The position numbers and the translations under genes are program-made. From contig NZ_FOXY01000006.1 in NCBI RefSeq assembly GCF_900115865.1, positions 1 to 64,000 on the forward strand: 64,000 bases of DNA, in the 5' to 3' direction. Of the stretch, positions 44,481-52,671 are shown one piece after another. The stretch comes from Donghicola eburneus. GTDB lineage: Bacteria; Pseudomonadota; Alphaproteobacteria; Rhodobacterales; Rhodobacteraceae. The notes under the pieces are model-generated. The model made no database searches. It worked only from the letters and a program-made list of their open reading frames with translations, and was not told the DNA's origin. Each line of letters begins with the position of its first letter. Within the stretch, counting starts at the first letter, position 1.

Positions 44481-44506
44481 GCCCCCCGTTTTCGGGGGGC
44501 TTTTTT
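44481..44506 (+). terminator. rho-independent terminator of the rep/par module
   Basis: GCCCCCCG (44481-44488), TTTT loop, CGGGGGGC (44493-44500), then six T. Perfect 8-bp G+C-rich stem. The T-run overlaps the stop codon of the convergent kinase gene. Confidence 0.92.
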
Positions 44507-46019
44507 ATGCGATGTGTTGTGCAGAAGCGTTGCGGAGCGGGATCGCACAGCGAAATTCGGTGCCCTTCGTCGAGGCAGGGTCCGTATGAACCGCGATCTT
44601 GCCGCCCAAAGCCTCGACCAGTCGCGCTGTGATCGCTAGAGCCATCCCATTTTGTACGGTGTTACTGACCGCGCCACGGAACGGTTGGAAAATCTTGGGA
44701 ATGGCGCCCTGACGAATGCTGGGGCCGTTGTTGTAGACGCTGATCATAAGATCGTCGCCTTGAGTATTCCAAGTCAGGTGGATTTCTGGCGCGTCTTGAT
44801 CTGCATAGATGGCCGCGTTCTCGAGAAGGTTCGAGAGGATGGATGCAAGAGCGCTTTCGTCCGTTTGGATCGTGAGCTCATGGCCATGAAGAGTAATGAT
44901 CTTCTTGGCGTCGTGCGGCATGGCGTCAACGAGGTTCTCAGCTAATAAGTTTAACGCGACGGTCTGACGCTTCGCGACAAAGCGCCCGAGACGCACGTAT
45001 TCCACAAACGCATCAAGTCGTTCGTACAGAGCTTCGGCGCGATCGCTGATAATATCGGTGCGCTGTTGGAGCTGTTCGTAGTCTTTGGCCTTTAGGTCCT
45101 CGCGCAGCCATTCCGAGGTCTGAACAATGCCTCGAGCGGGTGAGCGGAGGTCATGCGCCAAAGCATAGAGCAGGTCTTGGATGACGTTATTTTGCCGAGT
45201 AAGCATCGCGTTTCGCTTATCCGCGCTATCGACCATCGAGAAAAAGACGTCGACCGCGCCTGTCAGGAAACGAGCGCCTGTGATCAGGATCGTGATGATG
45301 ACGAAATCTAGGAGGAGTCCGGCCGTATCTCCTGTTGCTACATGACGAAACATGCCAGCGAAGATGAAGTAGGAAATGGCAGGCAGAGGTAGCGCGATCC
45401 CAAGCATGTTCGGATTGCGACTTTGAGGGAGCTTCGCGAACTCAACGAGCGCAATGATCAGCATCAGGGCTGCGAGGGGGAGATTGATGCCTACGACCGG
45501 TTGCCAACTGCTTGCTTGGAGCTCGGCGGCCATGCCTGTGAGTGTCGACAAGATGCCGAAGGCTGGGATGATGACATAGAGTGCGTGCCGAGACAGATTC
45601 ATGAACGCCGGCTCTCTGTCTGATCGAAGGATGGCGCGCGCGCCTATGGCAACTGCCAACGCGATCTCGGGATCTAGAACCCATGCGTTGAAACGCGCAA
45701 GGTCCGCAGTTCGGTCAAGATTGATGCCAAACAGAGCCGCTAATGACGCTGTACACAGAAAAATGACGCCGCTGGCCGCTGCCCGCTTTGTCTGGACGCT
45801 CATGAACCCGAGATTTGATGCGCACAGAAGCCCTGAAAGAGTGACAACAGCGACCGCGTCTATCGGTCTGGCAGCGATAGGAATTAAGTGCGACATGTCT
45901 GGGAGCGCGACAGACAGAACACTTGCTAGTAAGACGATTGCTGAGGCGAAGAGCGTTGTGGGCTGCAAGACGGCGCGACGCTGACCCAGAATATCAAGGA
46001 TCTTGGCAAAGAGTTTCAT
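44505..46019 (-). CDS. membrane histidine kinase with degenerate ATP-binding motifs
   Basis: 504 residues. The N-terminal half has about eight hydrophobic segments (L-F-A-S-A-I-V-L-L-A-S-V-L near 25 to L-L-L-D-F-V-I-I-T-I-L-I near 250) with no extracellular sensor domain, a MASE-like integral membrane input. The dimerisation box is A-L-A-H-D-L-R-S-P-A-R-G-I with phospho-acceptor H289. In the catalytic domain the N-box (L-S-N-L-L-E-N-A-A) is normal. The G1 box reads Y-N-N-G-P-S instead of D-x-G-x-G, and the G2 box reads Q-N-G-M-A-L instead of G-x-G-x-G. It may therefore be a weak or non-catalytic kinase. Convergent with the rep/par module; no receiver-domain partner nearby. Confidence 0.88.
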   Translation of the reverse strand: MKLFAKILDILGQRRAVLQPTTLFASAIVLLASVLSVALPDMSHLIPIAARPIDAVAVVTLSGLLCASNLGFMSVQTKRAAASGVIFLCTASLAALFGINLDRTADLARFNAWVLDPEIALAVAIGARAILRSDREPAFMNLSRHALYVIIPAFGILSTLTGMAAELQASSWQPVVGINLPLAALMLIIALVEFAKLPQSRNPNMLGIALPLPAISYFIFAGMFRHVATGDTAGLLLDFVIITILITGARFLTGAVDVFFSMVDSADKRNAMLTRQNNVIQDLLYALAHDLRSPARGIVQTSEWLREDLKAKDYEQLQQRTDIISDRAEALYERLDAFVEYVRLGRFVAKRQTVALNLLAENLVDAMPHDAKKIITLHGHELTIQTDESALASILSNLLENAAIYADQDAPEIHLTWNTQGDDLMISVYNNGPSIRQGAIPKIFQPFRGAVSNTVQNGMALAITARLVEALGGKIAVHTDPASTKGTEFRCAIPLRNASAQHIA

Positions 46020-46477
46020 CGTGGGACGGCCGTTCGCGCTAGAGGGAGTGGTTGAGTCGACTATACTGAACCTATCCTAAGGAAGCAGAGCTAATCGGTT
46101 CTCTTTATGCAAAGGCTGCTTTGCAATCGCACCAGCAGAAAAATGATTTCCCTGCGGGGAAGGGTTTTTGGAAGCCGAATGTTGTGTCGAAATCTGCAGA
46201 GTCGGATCATAATGTCTATATGTAGTAGAATTTCACATCTGCGAGTTACTTGCTGCACTGCCGCAGGGTGCGTTGTTTCAATGTCACAGTCTGCAACCAT
46301 TCAATCAGCCACTGCTGTGTGAAAATGCAAAATTAGCCGAATTTCTCAGGCAAAAACAAAGGCGAGAGGAAGGGTTAGACCGGAATATCTGACAGTTATC
46401 GACTTACAATTATAGAAACATGTTTGTGCGAATTCGCTTGTATGGCAAAACAACTAAAAATTGTGTGAATTATTGCC
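46020..46477. other. 458-bp divergent intergenic region
   Basis: Between the leftward kinase and the rightward HPt gene. AT-rich from 46320 to 46477, where promoters are likely. Contains the palindrome-like TTCCCTGCGGGGAA (46148-46161), followed by GGGTTTTTGG, one of a recurring family. A 71-codon frame at 46107-46322 is cysteine- and serine-rich and unconvincing. Confidence 0.5.
46148..46161. repeat. TTCCCCGCGGGGAA-type palindrome (one mismatch)
   Basis: TTCCCTGCGGGGAA; same core as 49105-49120 and 52535-52550, all intergenic and all beside kinase genes. Confidence 0.45.
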
Positions 46478-46795
46478 ATGGACGATTTAGAAAATTCCTC
46501 TTTTCCCCAAGGTCTTTCGGATCCGGATCTTGTTGAGCTTTACCCACTCGCACTTGCGCGCATGGTCCAAGATGTTGACGCGATGATTGATCTACTTAGT
46601 AACAAAGATTTCCAGCGCGCGAGCTTTGTCGCTTATAAGCTACACGGCATTTCAGCACTGTTTTATATGGAAGACTTCTCCGCCGCGCTGAAGAAGATCA
46701 TTGATCACCTAGAGAACAAGAGCAGTTTGGCGAGCGTGTTGCTGGAAGATTTGGGTGCGAAGGCACGGATGAAGCTCAAAAATTACGAGGCTTAA
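46478..46795 (+). CDS. HPt (histidine phosphotransfer) domain-like protein
   Basis: 105 residues, all-helical. The central helix A-S-F-V-A-Y-K-L-H-G-I-S-A-L-F matches the HPt core pattern with H56 as the likely phospho-acceptor and G at +1; the following helix (F-S-A-A-L-K-K-I-I-D-H-L-E) resembles the L...LE helix of HPt folds. It would relay phosphate between a kinase receiver domain and a response regulator. Its stop overlaps by four bases with the convergent hybrid-less kinase at 46792. Neither nearby kinase has a receiver domain, so its donor must be encoded elsewhere. Confidence 0.68.
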   Translation: MDDLENSSFPQGLSDPDLVELYPLALARMVQDVDAMIDLLSNKDFQRASFVAYKLHGISALFYMEDFSAALKKIIDHLENKSSLASVLLEDLGAKARMKLKNYEA

Positions 46796-48990
46796 GGAGC
46801 GCGCTTCCAGACCAAATCAAGCGGGATCAGGATGACGAACCTGGCCCCCCTGCCCTCTTTGGCGGGCGACTCCACGACAATTGTTCCGCCCCACTCTTCG
46901 ATCAGCCGGCGCACCATGGCGAGGCCCATTCCGACACCTGTGTGCTCCTTGTTTCCGGAATAGGTACGGAAAAGCTCAAAAATCATCTCGTGCCGGCCTT
47001 CTGGAACGCCGGGACCATCATCTTCGACCTCGATCCGCAGATTGTCGGCCTGATAAGATGTCTTCACCGCGATTGTGATCTCTTCTTGATCGTGATGACT
47101 AACAGCGTTTGCCAGTAGATTGTTGAGGACGCGGACCAACCCTTCATATTCGTAATGAATGACCATGTTCGGGGAGCCATAAGTCGTCTCAACGGTGATC
47201 TTAGGCGAGCGATACAGGTTTGCGGCCGCCTCAATCGCGTTGTTCACGGGAAGCTGGTCTGTTTTGTTTTCGCGATTGTCCAAGCGTGCGAGGTCTAGAA
47301 TGCCCTCGATGAGCCGGCTCAGATGCTGGATGCGCGAATTGATCAGAGCCATGTAGCGATTGGGAGACTCCGTTTCCCCGTTCTCCAGATCGTCGCGCGC
47401 CCACGCGGATAGCTGCTCAATGCCTCGCAGTGGCGCACGCAGGTCATGAGCCGCTGCGTAAACAAAGCGGCGCGTGTAGAATTGCCGGATCGACAGCTGC
47501 CTTGAGGCCTCTTGGAACTGTGTGTGCGTGCGTTGGCTGATCTGCGTCAGGATAAATACCCCGAGTATGGCGCCGAGCAAGAGTATCGACATCAAGATCG
47601 TGGCGAACTTGATCCGTTCGCTCCGCAGATCAAATGGCTCCAAGCCAGAGGACCAAAGAAACGCGTCAAAACTTTGCAGTGCTTCATCTTGTGAGATGCC
47701 CTGTGGCAGTGACTCAATCCATCGCTTCAGATCGATGAATTCTATCTTGGCTGCGTCGATGACTTGGGTCTTGAGATAGTCCTGAAGGATTAGGCCGAGG
47801 TTCACGGTCATGACGTAGATATTACTATCAGAGGGATGAATGCTCGTTGCCGAGCTTACGTAGACACTACATCTGGTATCAGCAATGCAATACGTGATGA
47901 CTGTTCCGGTCGTTGTTGGATTGGTGTCTTGCCACCCCTGTTGCCAACTGTCGAAGTACTTGTAGACGCTCCCTCCTGGGCTGGGACGTGTCACGCCGTA
48001 TGTGCAATCCACTTGGTGAATTTCGTTGGGTTGGAGCTCAAAGGTAAAGATCAGGGTTATCCGACTGCTACGACACGCGCGTGTACTGGCATGGTCGTGG
48101 TCCCTGCCCTCATGCGGTTCGGTGGTAAGCGCGTGACTTGCGACATAAAACGTGGCTGACGCTTTGGCGACTTCATGCTCAAAATACCGCGCCATGCGAT
48201 CTGCATTGGTTTGATTTAAAGCGTTTGGTGCCGCCAAAGTCAAAATGCCAAAGAACAGCATGGCGCCAGCGATCACGGCTGTGGCGACGACTTCGGCGAT
48301 ATCCAAGAGCCGCAGTGGTAACCCGTTTTCATCTGTACTCTCTGCAAGCTGCACCAGAAAGAGCAGCATGACACCTAGCGCAGTGATTGGCCCAGTATCT
48401 GTCGGGTTGCTGCTCCAGCGGACGGGTGTCGGCAGGTTGCTGAAGATTAGCCCTAGCATTGATATTGTGACGCCGAGCAGAGCGACAATTGCCGCCTGCC
48501 CTAGCACCGAAAGCGCCGCCGATGGGCGTGCGACACGGATCAGGCTGCCGTATGTTGCGACCGACAAGAACAGCAGTGCGGAATTTACGGACATTTGTCC
48601 TGGAAGCGCGCCCTGTTCTTGGTTCGTCGGTCGAAAGATGTGGTTGATGAAGGTCAGCCCATCAAACCAGTGAGAGGCTAATGAAAGCCCCGCGATCACC
48701 GCGATTACCGCAAACGGGAGCAAGGCATGCCAAGCCTGTTTGTAACGCGTTCGGAGTACGGTTGGAAGCGTCGCTAGCCCTAGGCAGAGCGCTGTGGAGA
48801 ATTGTGTTGGAGAGGCTGTTTGAAGTGGCTTGATCAGAGCTTGTATCTCAAACGCCCATCCGAGCAGCACAGAGATGGAGGTGGCCAAGACGAGGAGAGC
48901 CAGCGCCATGGCGATCTTTGGAGCGTTTCTGTAGTTCGCTAGCCTATGTACCATACCGTATCCGTTGGCGGACAACTGGGACAGGTGCAC
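46792..48990 (-). CDS. membrane sensor histidine kinase
   Basis: 732 residues. About seven hydrophobic segments occupy residues 25-265. A presumed periplasmic or sensory domain of ~200 residues (270-465, with several cysteines such as C-T-Y-G-V and C-I-A-D-T-R-C) is closed by another helix near 475 (I-L-L-L-G-A-I-L-G-V-F). The dimerisation box is A-A-A-H-D-L-R-A-P-L-R-G-I with H515, much like the kinase at 44505. The catalytic domain is canonical: N-box L-N-N-L-L-A-N-A-V, G1 E-D-D-G-P-G, G2 G-V-G-M-G-L-A. No receiver domain. The convergent HPt gene overlaps its end. Confidence 0.92.
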   Translation of the reverse strand: MHLSQLSANGYGMVHRLANYRNAPKIAMALALLVLATSISVLLGWAFEIQALIKPLQTASPTQFSTALCLGLATLPTVLRTRYKQAWHALLPFAVIAVIAGLSLASHWFDGLTFINHIFRPTNQEQGALPGQMSVNSALLFLSVATYGSLIRVARPSAALSVLGQAAIVALLGVTISMLGLIFSNLPTPVRWSSNPTDTGPITALGVMLLFLVQLAESTDENGLPLRLLDIAEVVATAVIAGAMLFFGILTLAAPNALNQTNADRMARYFEHEVAKASATFYVASHALTTEPHEGRDHDHASTRACRSSRITLIFTFELQPNEIHQVDCTYGVTRPSPGGSVYKYFDSWQQGWQDTNPTTTGTVITYCIADTRCSVYVSSATSIHPSDSNIYVMTVNLGLILQDYLKTQVIDAAKIEFIDLKRWIESLPQGISQDEALQSFDAFLWSSGLEPFDLRSERIKFATILMSILLLGAILGVFILTQISQRTHTQFQEASRQLSIRQFYTRRFVYAAAHDLRAPLRGIEQLSAWARDDLENGETESPNRYMALINSRIQHLSRLIEGILDLARLDNRENKTDQLPVNNAIEAAANLYRSPKITVETTYGSPNMVIHYEYEGLVRVLNNLLANAVSHHDQEEITIAVKTSYQADNLRIEVEDDGPGVPEGRHEMIFELFRTYSGNKEHTGVGMGLAMVRRLIEEWGGTIVVESPAKEGRGARFVILIPLDLVWKRAP

Positions 48991-49104
48991 TCGGAAACAG
49001 CCGCACGTATTAGAAGTTACTCACAGAAGTATGACCCGCCTTGCGCTCATGTCGCAAGGCGGATTTCAGATTTTCAAATGTGTATTAGAGGAAAGTTCGC
49101 TTTT

Positions 49105-49120
49105 CTTCCCCGTGGGGAAG
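49105..49120. repeat. CTTCCCCGTGGGGAAG palindrome (one G/T mismatch)
   Basis: Sits 15 bases past the htpX stop and ~115 bases upstream of the 732-residue kinase. Could end htpX transcription, but there is no T-run on either strand. Nearly identical to 52535-52550. Confidence 0.5.
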
Positions 49121-49134
49121 ATTGCAGCGGGGAT

Positions 49135-50076
49135 TTAGGTCCAAGGGCCGTTTTTGTGGCGCTTTCTTCGAGTGTTCGGAATGCTGGACGCCGAAACAGT
49201 CGTTTGTCGGGGTGCATGCGGTTCTGAGCCGTTCGCCATCGCGCGCAAGGCAGCAACCCGATTTTCTGTGGCGGGGTGTGTAGCGAACAGATTGTCCATT
49301 TTGCGCCCGTGGAGCGGGTTAATAATAAACATATGTGCGGTCGCTGGATTGCGCTCTGCCGCAATGTTGTCGACCTGCGCCGCGCCGTGCTGAATATTCT
49401 CAAGCGCCGATGCAAGCCACAAAGGATGGCCGCAGATCTCTGCACCGATCCGGTCTGCTTCGTACTCACGGCTTCTGCTGATCGCCATCTGAACCAGTGC
49501 GGCGGCAATGGGAGCAAGGAACATCATAGCAAGTGTGCCAATCAGACCCAGCCCGCCATTGCCTTCTTCGTCACGGTTCCCGCCGCCAAAGAATAGTGCA
49601 AAGTTTGCGAGCATGGAAATCGCACCCGCGAAGGTCGCCGTAACCGTCATGATGGCGGTGTCGTGGTTTCTGATATGCGCAAGCTCATGGGCGATCACGC
49701 CCGCCAGTTCCTCGCGGCTCAAGACACGGAGGATGCCGCTGGTTACAGCGACGGCTGCATTTTGTGGGTTCCGGCCTGTGGCAAAGGCGTTGGGCTGCGG
49801 CGTGTCGATCAGGTAGACTGCGGGCACAGGCATGTCTGCATTGCGCGCCAAGTCAGCTACCATCTGCTGAATGCCAGATCGATCGCCGGGCGATAAGAGC
49901 TGCGCGTTGTGCATGCGCAGGACCATCTGGTCAGAATTCCACCATGTGAAGATGTTCATCGCACCGGCAATGACAAGCGCGATGAGCATCCCGCCGGCAC
50001 CCGCCAGCAGATAGCCTAGCCCCATAAACAGGGCCGTCATGGCAGCCATGAGAAGTGCAGTTTTAAAATAACCCAT
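49135..50076 (-). CDS. htpX: membrane zinc metalloprotease HtpX (M48)
   Basis: 313 residues; quality-control protease that cuts misfolded inner-membrane proteins. N-terminal helices near 5-25 and 30-45, the zinc motif V-I-A-H-E-L-A-H near 130, two more helices (F-A-G-A-I-S-M-L near 150 and G-T-L-A-M-M-F-L-A near 185), then S-R-E-Y-E-A-D (third zinc ligand Glu) near 210. The C-terminal basic tail (N-T-R-R-K-R-H-K) is longer than in E. coli. GAGGG precedes the start. Often under heat-shock control; no such promoter was identified. Confidence 0.95.
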   Translation of the reverse strand: MGYFKTALLMAAMTALFMGLGYLLAGAGGMLIALVIAGAMNIFTWWNSDQMVLRMHNAQLLSPGDRSGIQQMVADLARNADMPVPAVYLIDTPQPNAFATGRNPQNAAVAVTSGILRVLSREELAGVIAHELAHIRNHDTAIMTVTATFAGAISMLANFALFFGGGNRDEEGNGGLGLIGTLAMMFLAPIAAALVQMAISRSREYEADRIGAEICGHPLWLASALENIQHGAAQVDNIAAERNPATAHMFIINPLHGRKMDNLFATHPATENRVAALRAMANGSEPHAPRQTTVSASSIPNTRRKRHKNGPWT

Positions 50077-50166
50077 CGGAACCCTCTGAAGCGACAGATG
50101 CCAGTCTGGGTTCGATATAGGAAGGATCAGCCCCTACGCCAACGGGCGCGAGGGCTGATCAAATCG

Positions 50167-51474
50167 TCATGTCCAACTGCGCGCACATTCGATGGCATCT
50201 TGGATGCTGCGGCGCAGGAGTTTTGGGACGGCGCAGGCTTCGGCAAATTCGGGCCAGCGGCTTAGGGCGTCATCGACTTTGGCGATCATGTCCCAAACAG
50301 TCTCACGCTCGATTCCTATAGCACGGGCCACGTCGTGGAAGTGGATACGACCGGGCTGGTGCCGGTTGCCCGCCACGGACAGTGAGTGGAGACCGCCGCG
50401 GCCATAACTATAGGATAGGTCATAGGCAGGCGCCAAAGACCATCGGCCTGTGTGGTCCATCATGAATGCGTGGTTCTTGAGATGGTCATCGCGGTTCACA
50501 GCGCGCACATTAAAAATCATGCGGCGCATCATCTCGTGTACCTGTCGTTCATCCCGAGTGAGGGCGTGCGTCAGCTTGAGCAATTCAATGTAGTCTAGGT
50601 TTGCGGTCCGGAAATCGAGTCCGAAGAGGGCCGCGACGGTTTGCACATGCACCCGCGCATTTCCGACGCGGTCGAAACGTTCGGTCGCGAAGTAATGTTC
50701 TCGGGCACTAGAACGGAGCATACCCATCCACGTGGTCGTCAGACCTGCCTCGCGGGCCATCATGCCGTAGGCGACCTCGGCCTCGATCGTGCCGTTGCGA
50801 TCCTCTCGACCGCGGCGCTTGATTAGGACGTGTCGCCAACCTTCGCGCAAGGGTGCGCGGTGATTTCGCAGGTCTTCTCCATCGGGGGACAATTGGGCCA
50901 ACAGCTTGGGCTTTTGCCCATGAGTGCCACCGGTTGCATTCCTCAGGCGCGTGACTTCCTCAATGTTTGTGCAATCGCCCACATCGGCCGCCAAGGCCGC
51001 GAACCAGTCGAGTGAAACCGCACCCGGTTCTGACAGAGGGTAGGCGGGGCGGAAAGTGAGCGCGCCGATTCCATGTAGTCCCACCAAGGACAGACGTGTG
51101 AGCGGCCCGGTCTGCGCCGGACTGCCTCCGCTGGCGCGAATTTCATGGTCCGCCAAAAGGCGGCCCCAACCGTCGGGCATGCTATCGCCGAGAAGGGCAG
51201 GGGCTCCTTCGAATGCCCATCCTTTGCGCGGTCTCAAACTTCCCGCATGGCGCCTCACGAGGATCGGCGAAAGTGGCAGAGGGTCGGCCACGAAGCGTGC
51301 GTCCCACTGTAGAACCGCCTGACGGCGGGTGTCGTCCCATTCAACAGATCCGACGGGACGTGGCGTTCTTCCCGCTCCGAAATCCAACGCAACCTCAAGC
51401 GACTGAGGTTCTGAACGCAGGAAGGCCCGAGGGCAGGGAATCGCTTGGTCGAAGTTGTGGTGTATATCGGTCAT
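50167..51474 (-). CDS. HipA-type serine/threonine kinase, no HipB alongside
   Basis: 435 residues. N-terminal HipA domain (G-S-V-E-W-D-D near 42; L-L-G-D-S-M-P-D-G-W-G near 92). ATP-binding G-loop region G-G-T-H-G-Q-K-P-K-L near 182. Catalytic core F-N-V-R-A-V-N-R-D-D-H-L-K-N near 317 and the D-F-G-like A-P-A-Y-D-L near 345. HipA kinases phosphorylate translation factors such as glutamyl-tRNA synthetase and are normally neutralised by a small HTH protein HipB encoded just upstream. No HTH-sized gene exists within 275 bases upstream or 90 bases downstream, so it is an orphan or its antitoxin is elsewhere. Confidence 0.9.
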   Translation of the reverse strand: MTDIHHNFDQAIPCPRAFLRSEPQSLEVALDFGAGRTPRPVGSVEWDDTRRQAVLQWDARFVADPLPLSPILVRRHAGSLRPRKGWAFEGAPALLGDSMPDGWGRLLADHEIRASGGSPAQTGPLTRLSLVGLHGIGALTFRPAYPLSEPGAVSLDWFAALAADVGDCTNIEEVTRLRNATGGTHGQKPKLLAQLSPDGEDLRNHRAPLREGWRHVLIKRRGREDRNGTIEAEVAYGMMAREAGLTTTWMGMLRSSAREHYFATERFDRVGNARVHVQTVAALFGLDFRTANLDYIELLKLTHALTRDERQVHEMMRRMIFNVRAVNRDDHLKNHAFMMDHTGRWSLAPAYDLSYSYGRGGLHSLSVAGNRHQPGRIHFHDVARAIGIERETVWDMIAKVDDALSRWPEFAEACAVPKLLRRSIQDAIECARSWT

Positions 51475-51753
51475 GTTGATCAGATAGCCAAAAGCGTGCC
51501 AACCAACTTGCGTCGGTAGTTTTTTTTCACCCGCTATGCTAAGGGATTAGTCCAAGGCAAAATCGGATAGTCCTTATATCCTTGTTTGACAGAGATGCGT
51601 GGGTACGGCCAAACGCGCCAATAGCATACCTTCGATATATGAATAGTTGCCTTTGCAGTAATCGTCGTTTGTTGATCCCCTTGTTTTGCGTATTACTGGT
51701 TGCAGATTGAAACAAACGCACAACCCAGCCTCTTAGAGGAAACGAGCAGCCGG

Positions 51754-52533
51754 ATGACGATGGAAAGACAGATCAAGACCGCAACAGCGATCAAGTGCGC
51801 TTTGCCTGACTCTGGTGCTGGTCGGACTCCCGACGTGGCAGAGCTAGAGCAGCGCGCAGAGCGTCAGCGTGTCATGGGTGAACTTGCGGCTGACGTTGTG
51901 CACGACATCAACAATCTGCTTGCGGCGGTCGAGGCGATTTCGCGTTTGCTGGACATGAATGTCGAGGATGACAACCTGAGTGCGTTGGTGCGGCGCCTAT
52001 CGCGGTCCGCGCATACGGGACGCGGTATGACCCGTCGCCTGCTTGATTTCGTGCACGACGATGGCAACGGTATGGCCGAGGTTGATCTGGCCGAAATCGT
52101 AGAGAACGAGGTTGAACTTCTTGATCACATCGTATCCCGTCAGATTTCCCTTAAAATCGAGACCGAGGAAAGCAGCACGCGCGTGTTCGCCGATCCTGTG
52201 CGTGTCCGTTCTGCGTTGTTCAACCTGATCGCCAATGCTCGGGATTCAATCTCTGGTGCGGGTGAGATTGCTGTTCGTCAGTACGTCGTGCCAAGCGTCG
52301 GATCCGAGCCTATGTGTCAGGTTTTGACTGTTGCCGACAGTGGCTGCGGTATGGACAAGGATACACTTAAGAAAGTGGGTCAGCGCTATTTCACCACGAA
52401 GGGCAAGGGCAAAGGTTCTGGTCTTGGTCTTGCGTCGGTTATCGAGTTGGCCAACGACTGCGGTGGTCGGGTCGAAATCGAAAGCACCGAGGACGTCGGC
52501 ACGCGTGTCCGGTTGATCCTTCCTTGCGTGTAA
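51754..52533 (+). CDS. soluble NtrB-like histidine kinase without sensor domain
   Basis: 259 residues from ATG 51754 (alternatives TTG 51700, ATG 51760). No membrane helix or PAS domain; only ~40 residues precede the dimerisation box E-L-A-A-D-V-V-H-D-I-N-N-L-L (H50), the H-D-I-N-N-L-L variant of the HisKA_4/NtrB group. Catalytic motifs are complete: N-box L-F-N-L-I-A-N-A-R-D, G1 A-D-S-G-C-G-M, F-box Y-F-T-T-K-G-K-G, G2 G-S-G-L-G-L. Input must come from a partner protein or from its short N-terminus. No response regulator adjoins. A CTTCCCCGCGGGGAAG palindrome begins two bases past the stop. Confidence 0.9.
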   Translation: MTMERQIKTATAIKCALPDSGAGRTPDVAELEQRAERQRVMGELAADVVHDINNLLAAVEAISRLLDMNVEDDNLSALVRRLSRSAHTGRGMTRRLLDFVHDDGNGMAEVDLAEIVENEVELLDHIVSRQISLKIETEESSTRVFADPVRVRSALFNLIANARDSISGAGEIAVRQYVVPSVGSEPMCQVLTVADSGCGMDKDTLKKVGQRYFTTKGKGKGSGLGLASVIELANDCGGRVEIESTEDVGTRVRLILPCV

Positions 52534-52534
52534 T

Positions 52535-52550
52535 CTTCCCCGCGGGGAAG
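52535..52550. repeat. CTTCCCCGCGGGGAAG palindrome (perfect)
   Basis: Perfect 16-bp palindrome starting two bases after the TAA of the NtrB-like kinase. It could act as a T-poor terminator or as a protein-binding site. Variants occur at 46148 and 49105, and the 14-bp core also occurs inside gpsA at 57948-57961. Confidence 0.6.
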
Positions 52551-52671
52551 GTAATACCAACGCATATCATTCTGACCTAAAGAGCTGTTCGCTATCCCAC
52601 AGGCGGGCTCGGATTTCGCCGAGGGCCTCTGTAAAAATCTACGCTAGTCGAATGGGCGTAGAGAGTGGCAG

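Noticed and set aside
46107..46322. 71-codon frame between the first kinase and the HPt gene
   Set aside because: Cys/Ser/Arg-rich composition, no ribosome site, and it runs through a palindrome; not convincing as a gene.
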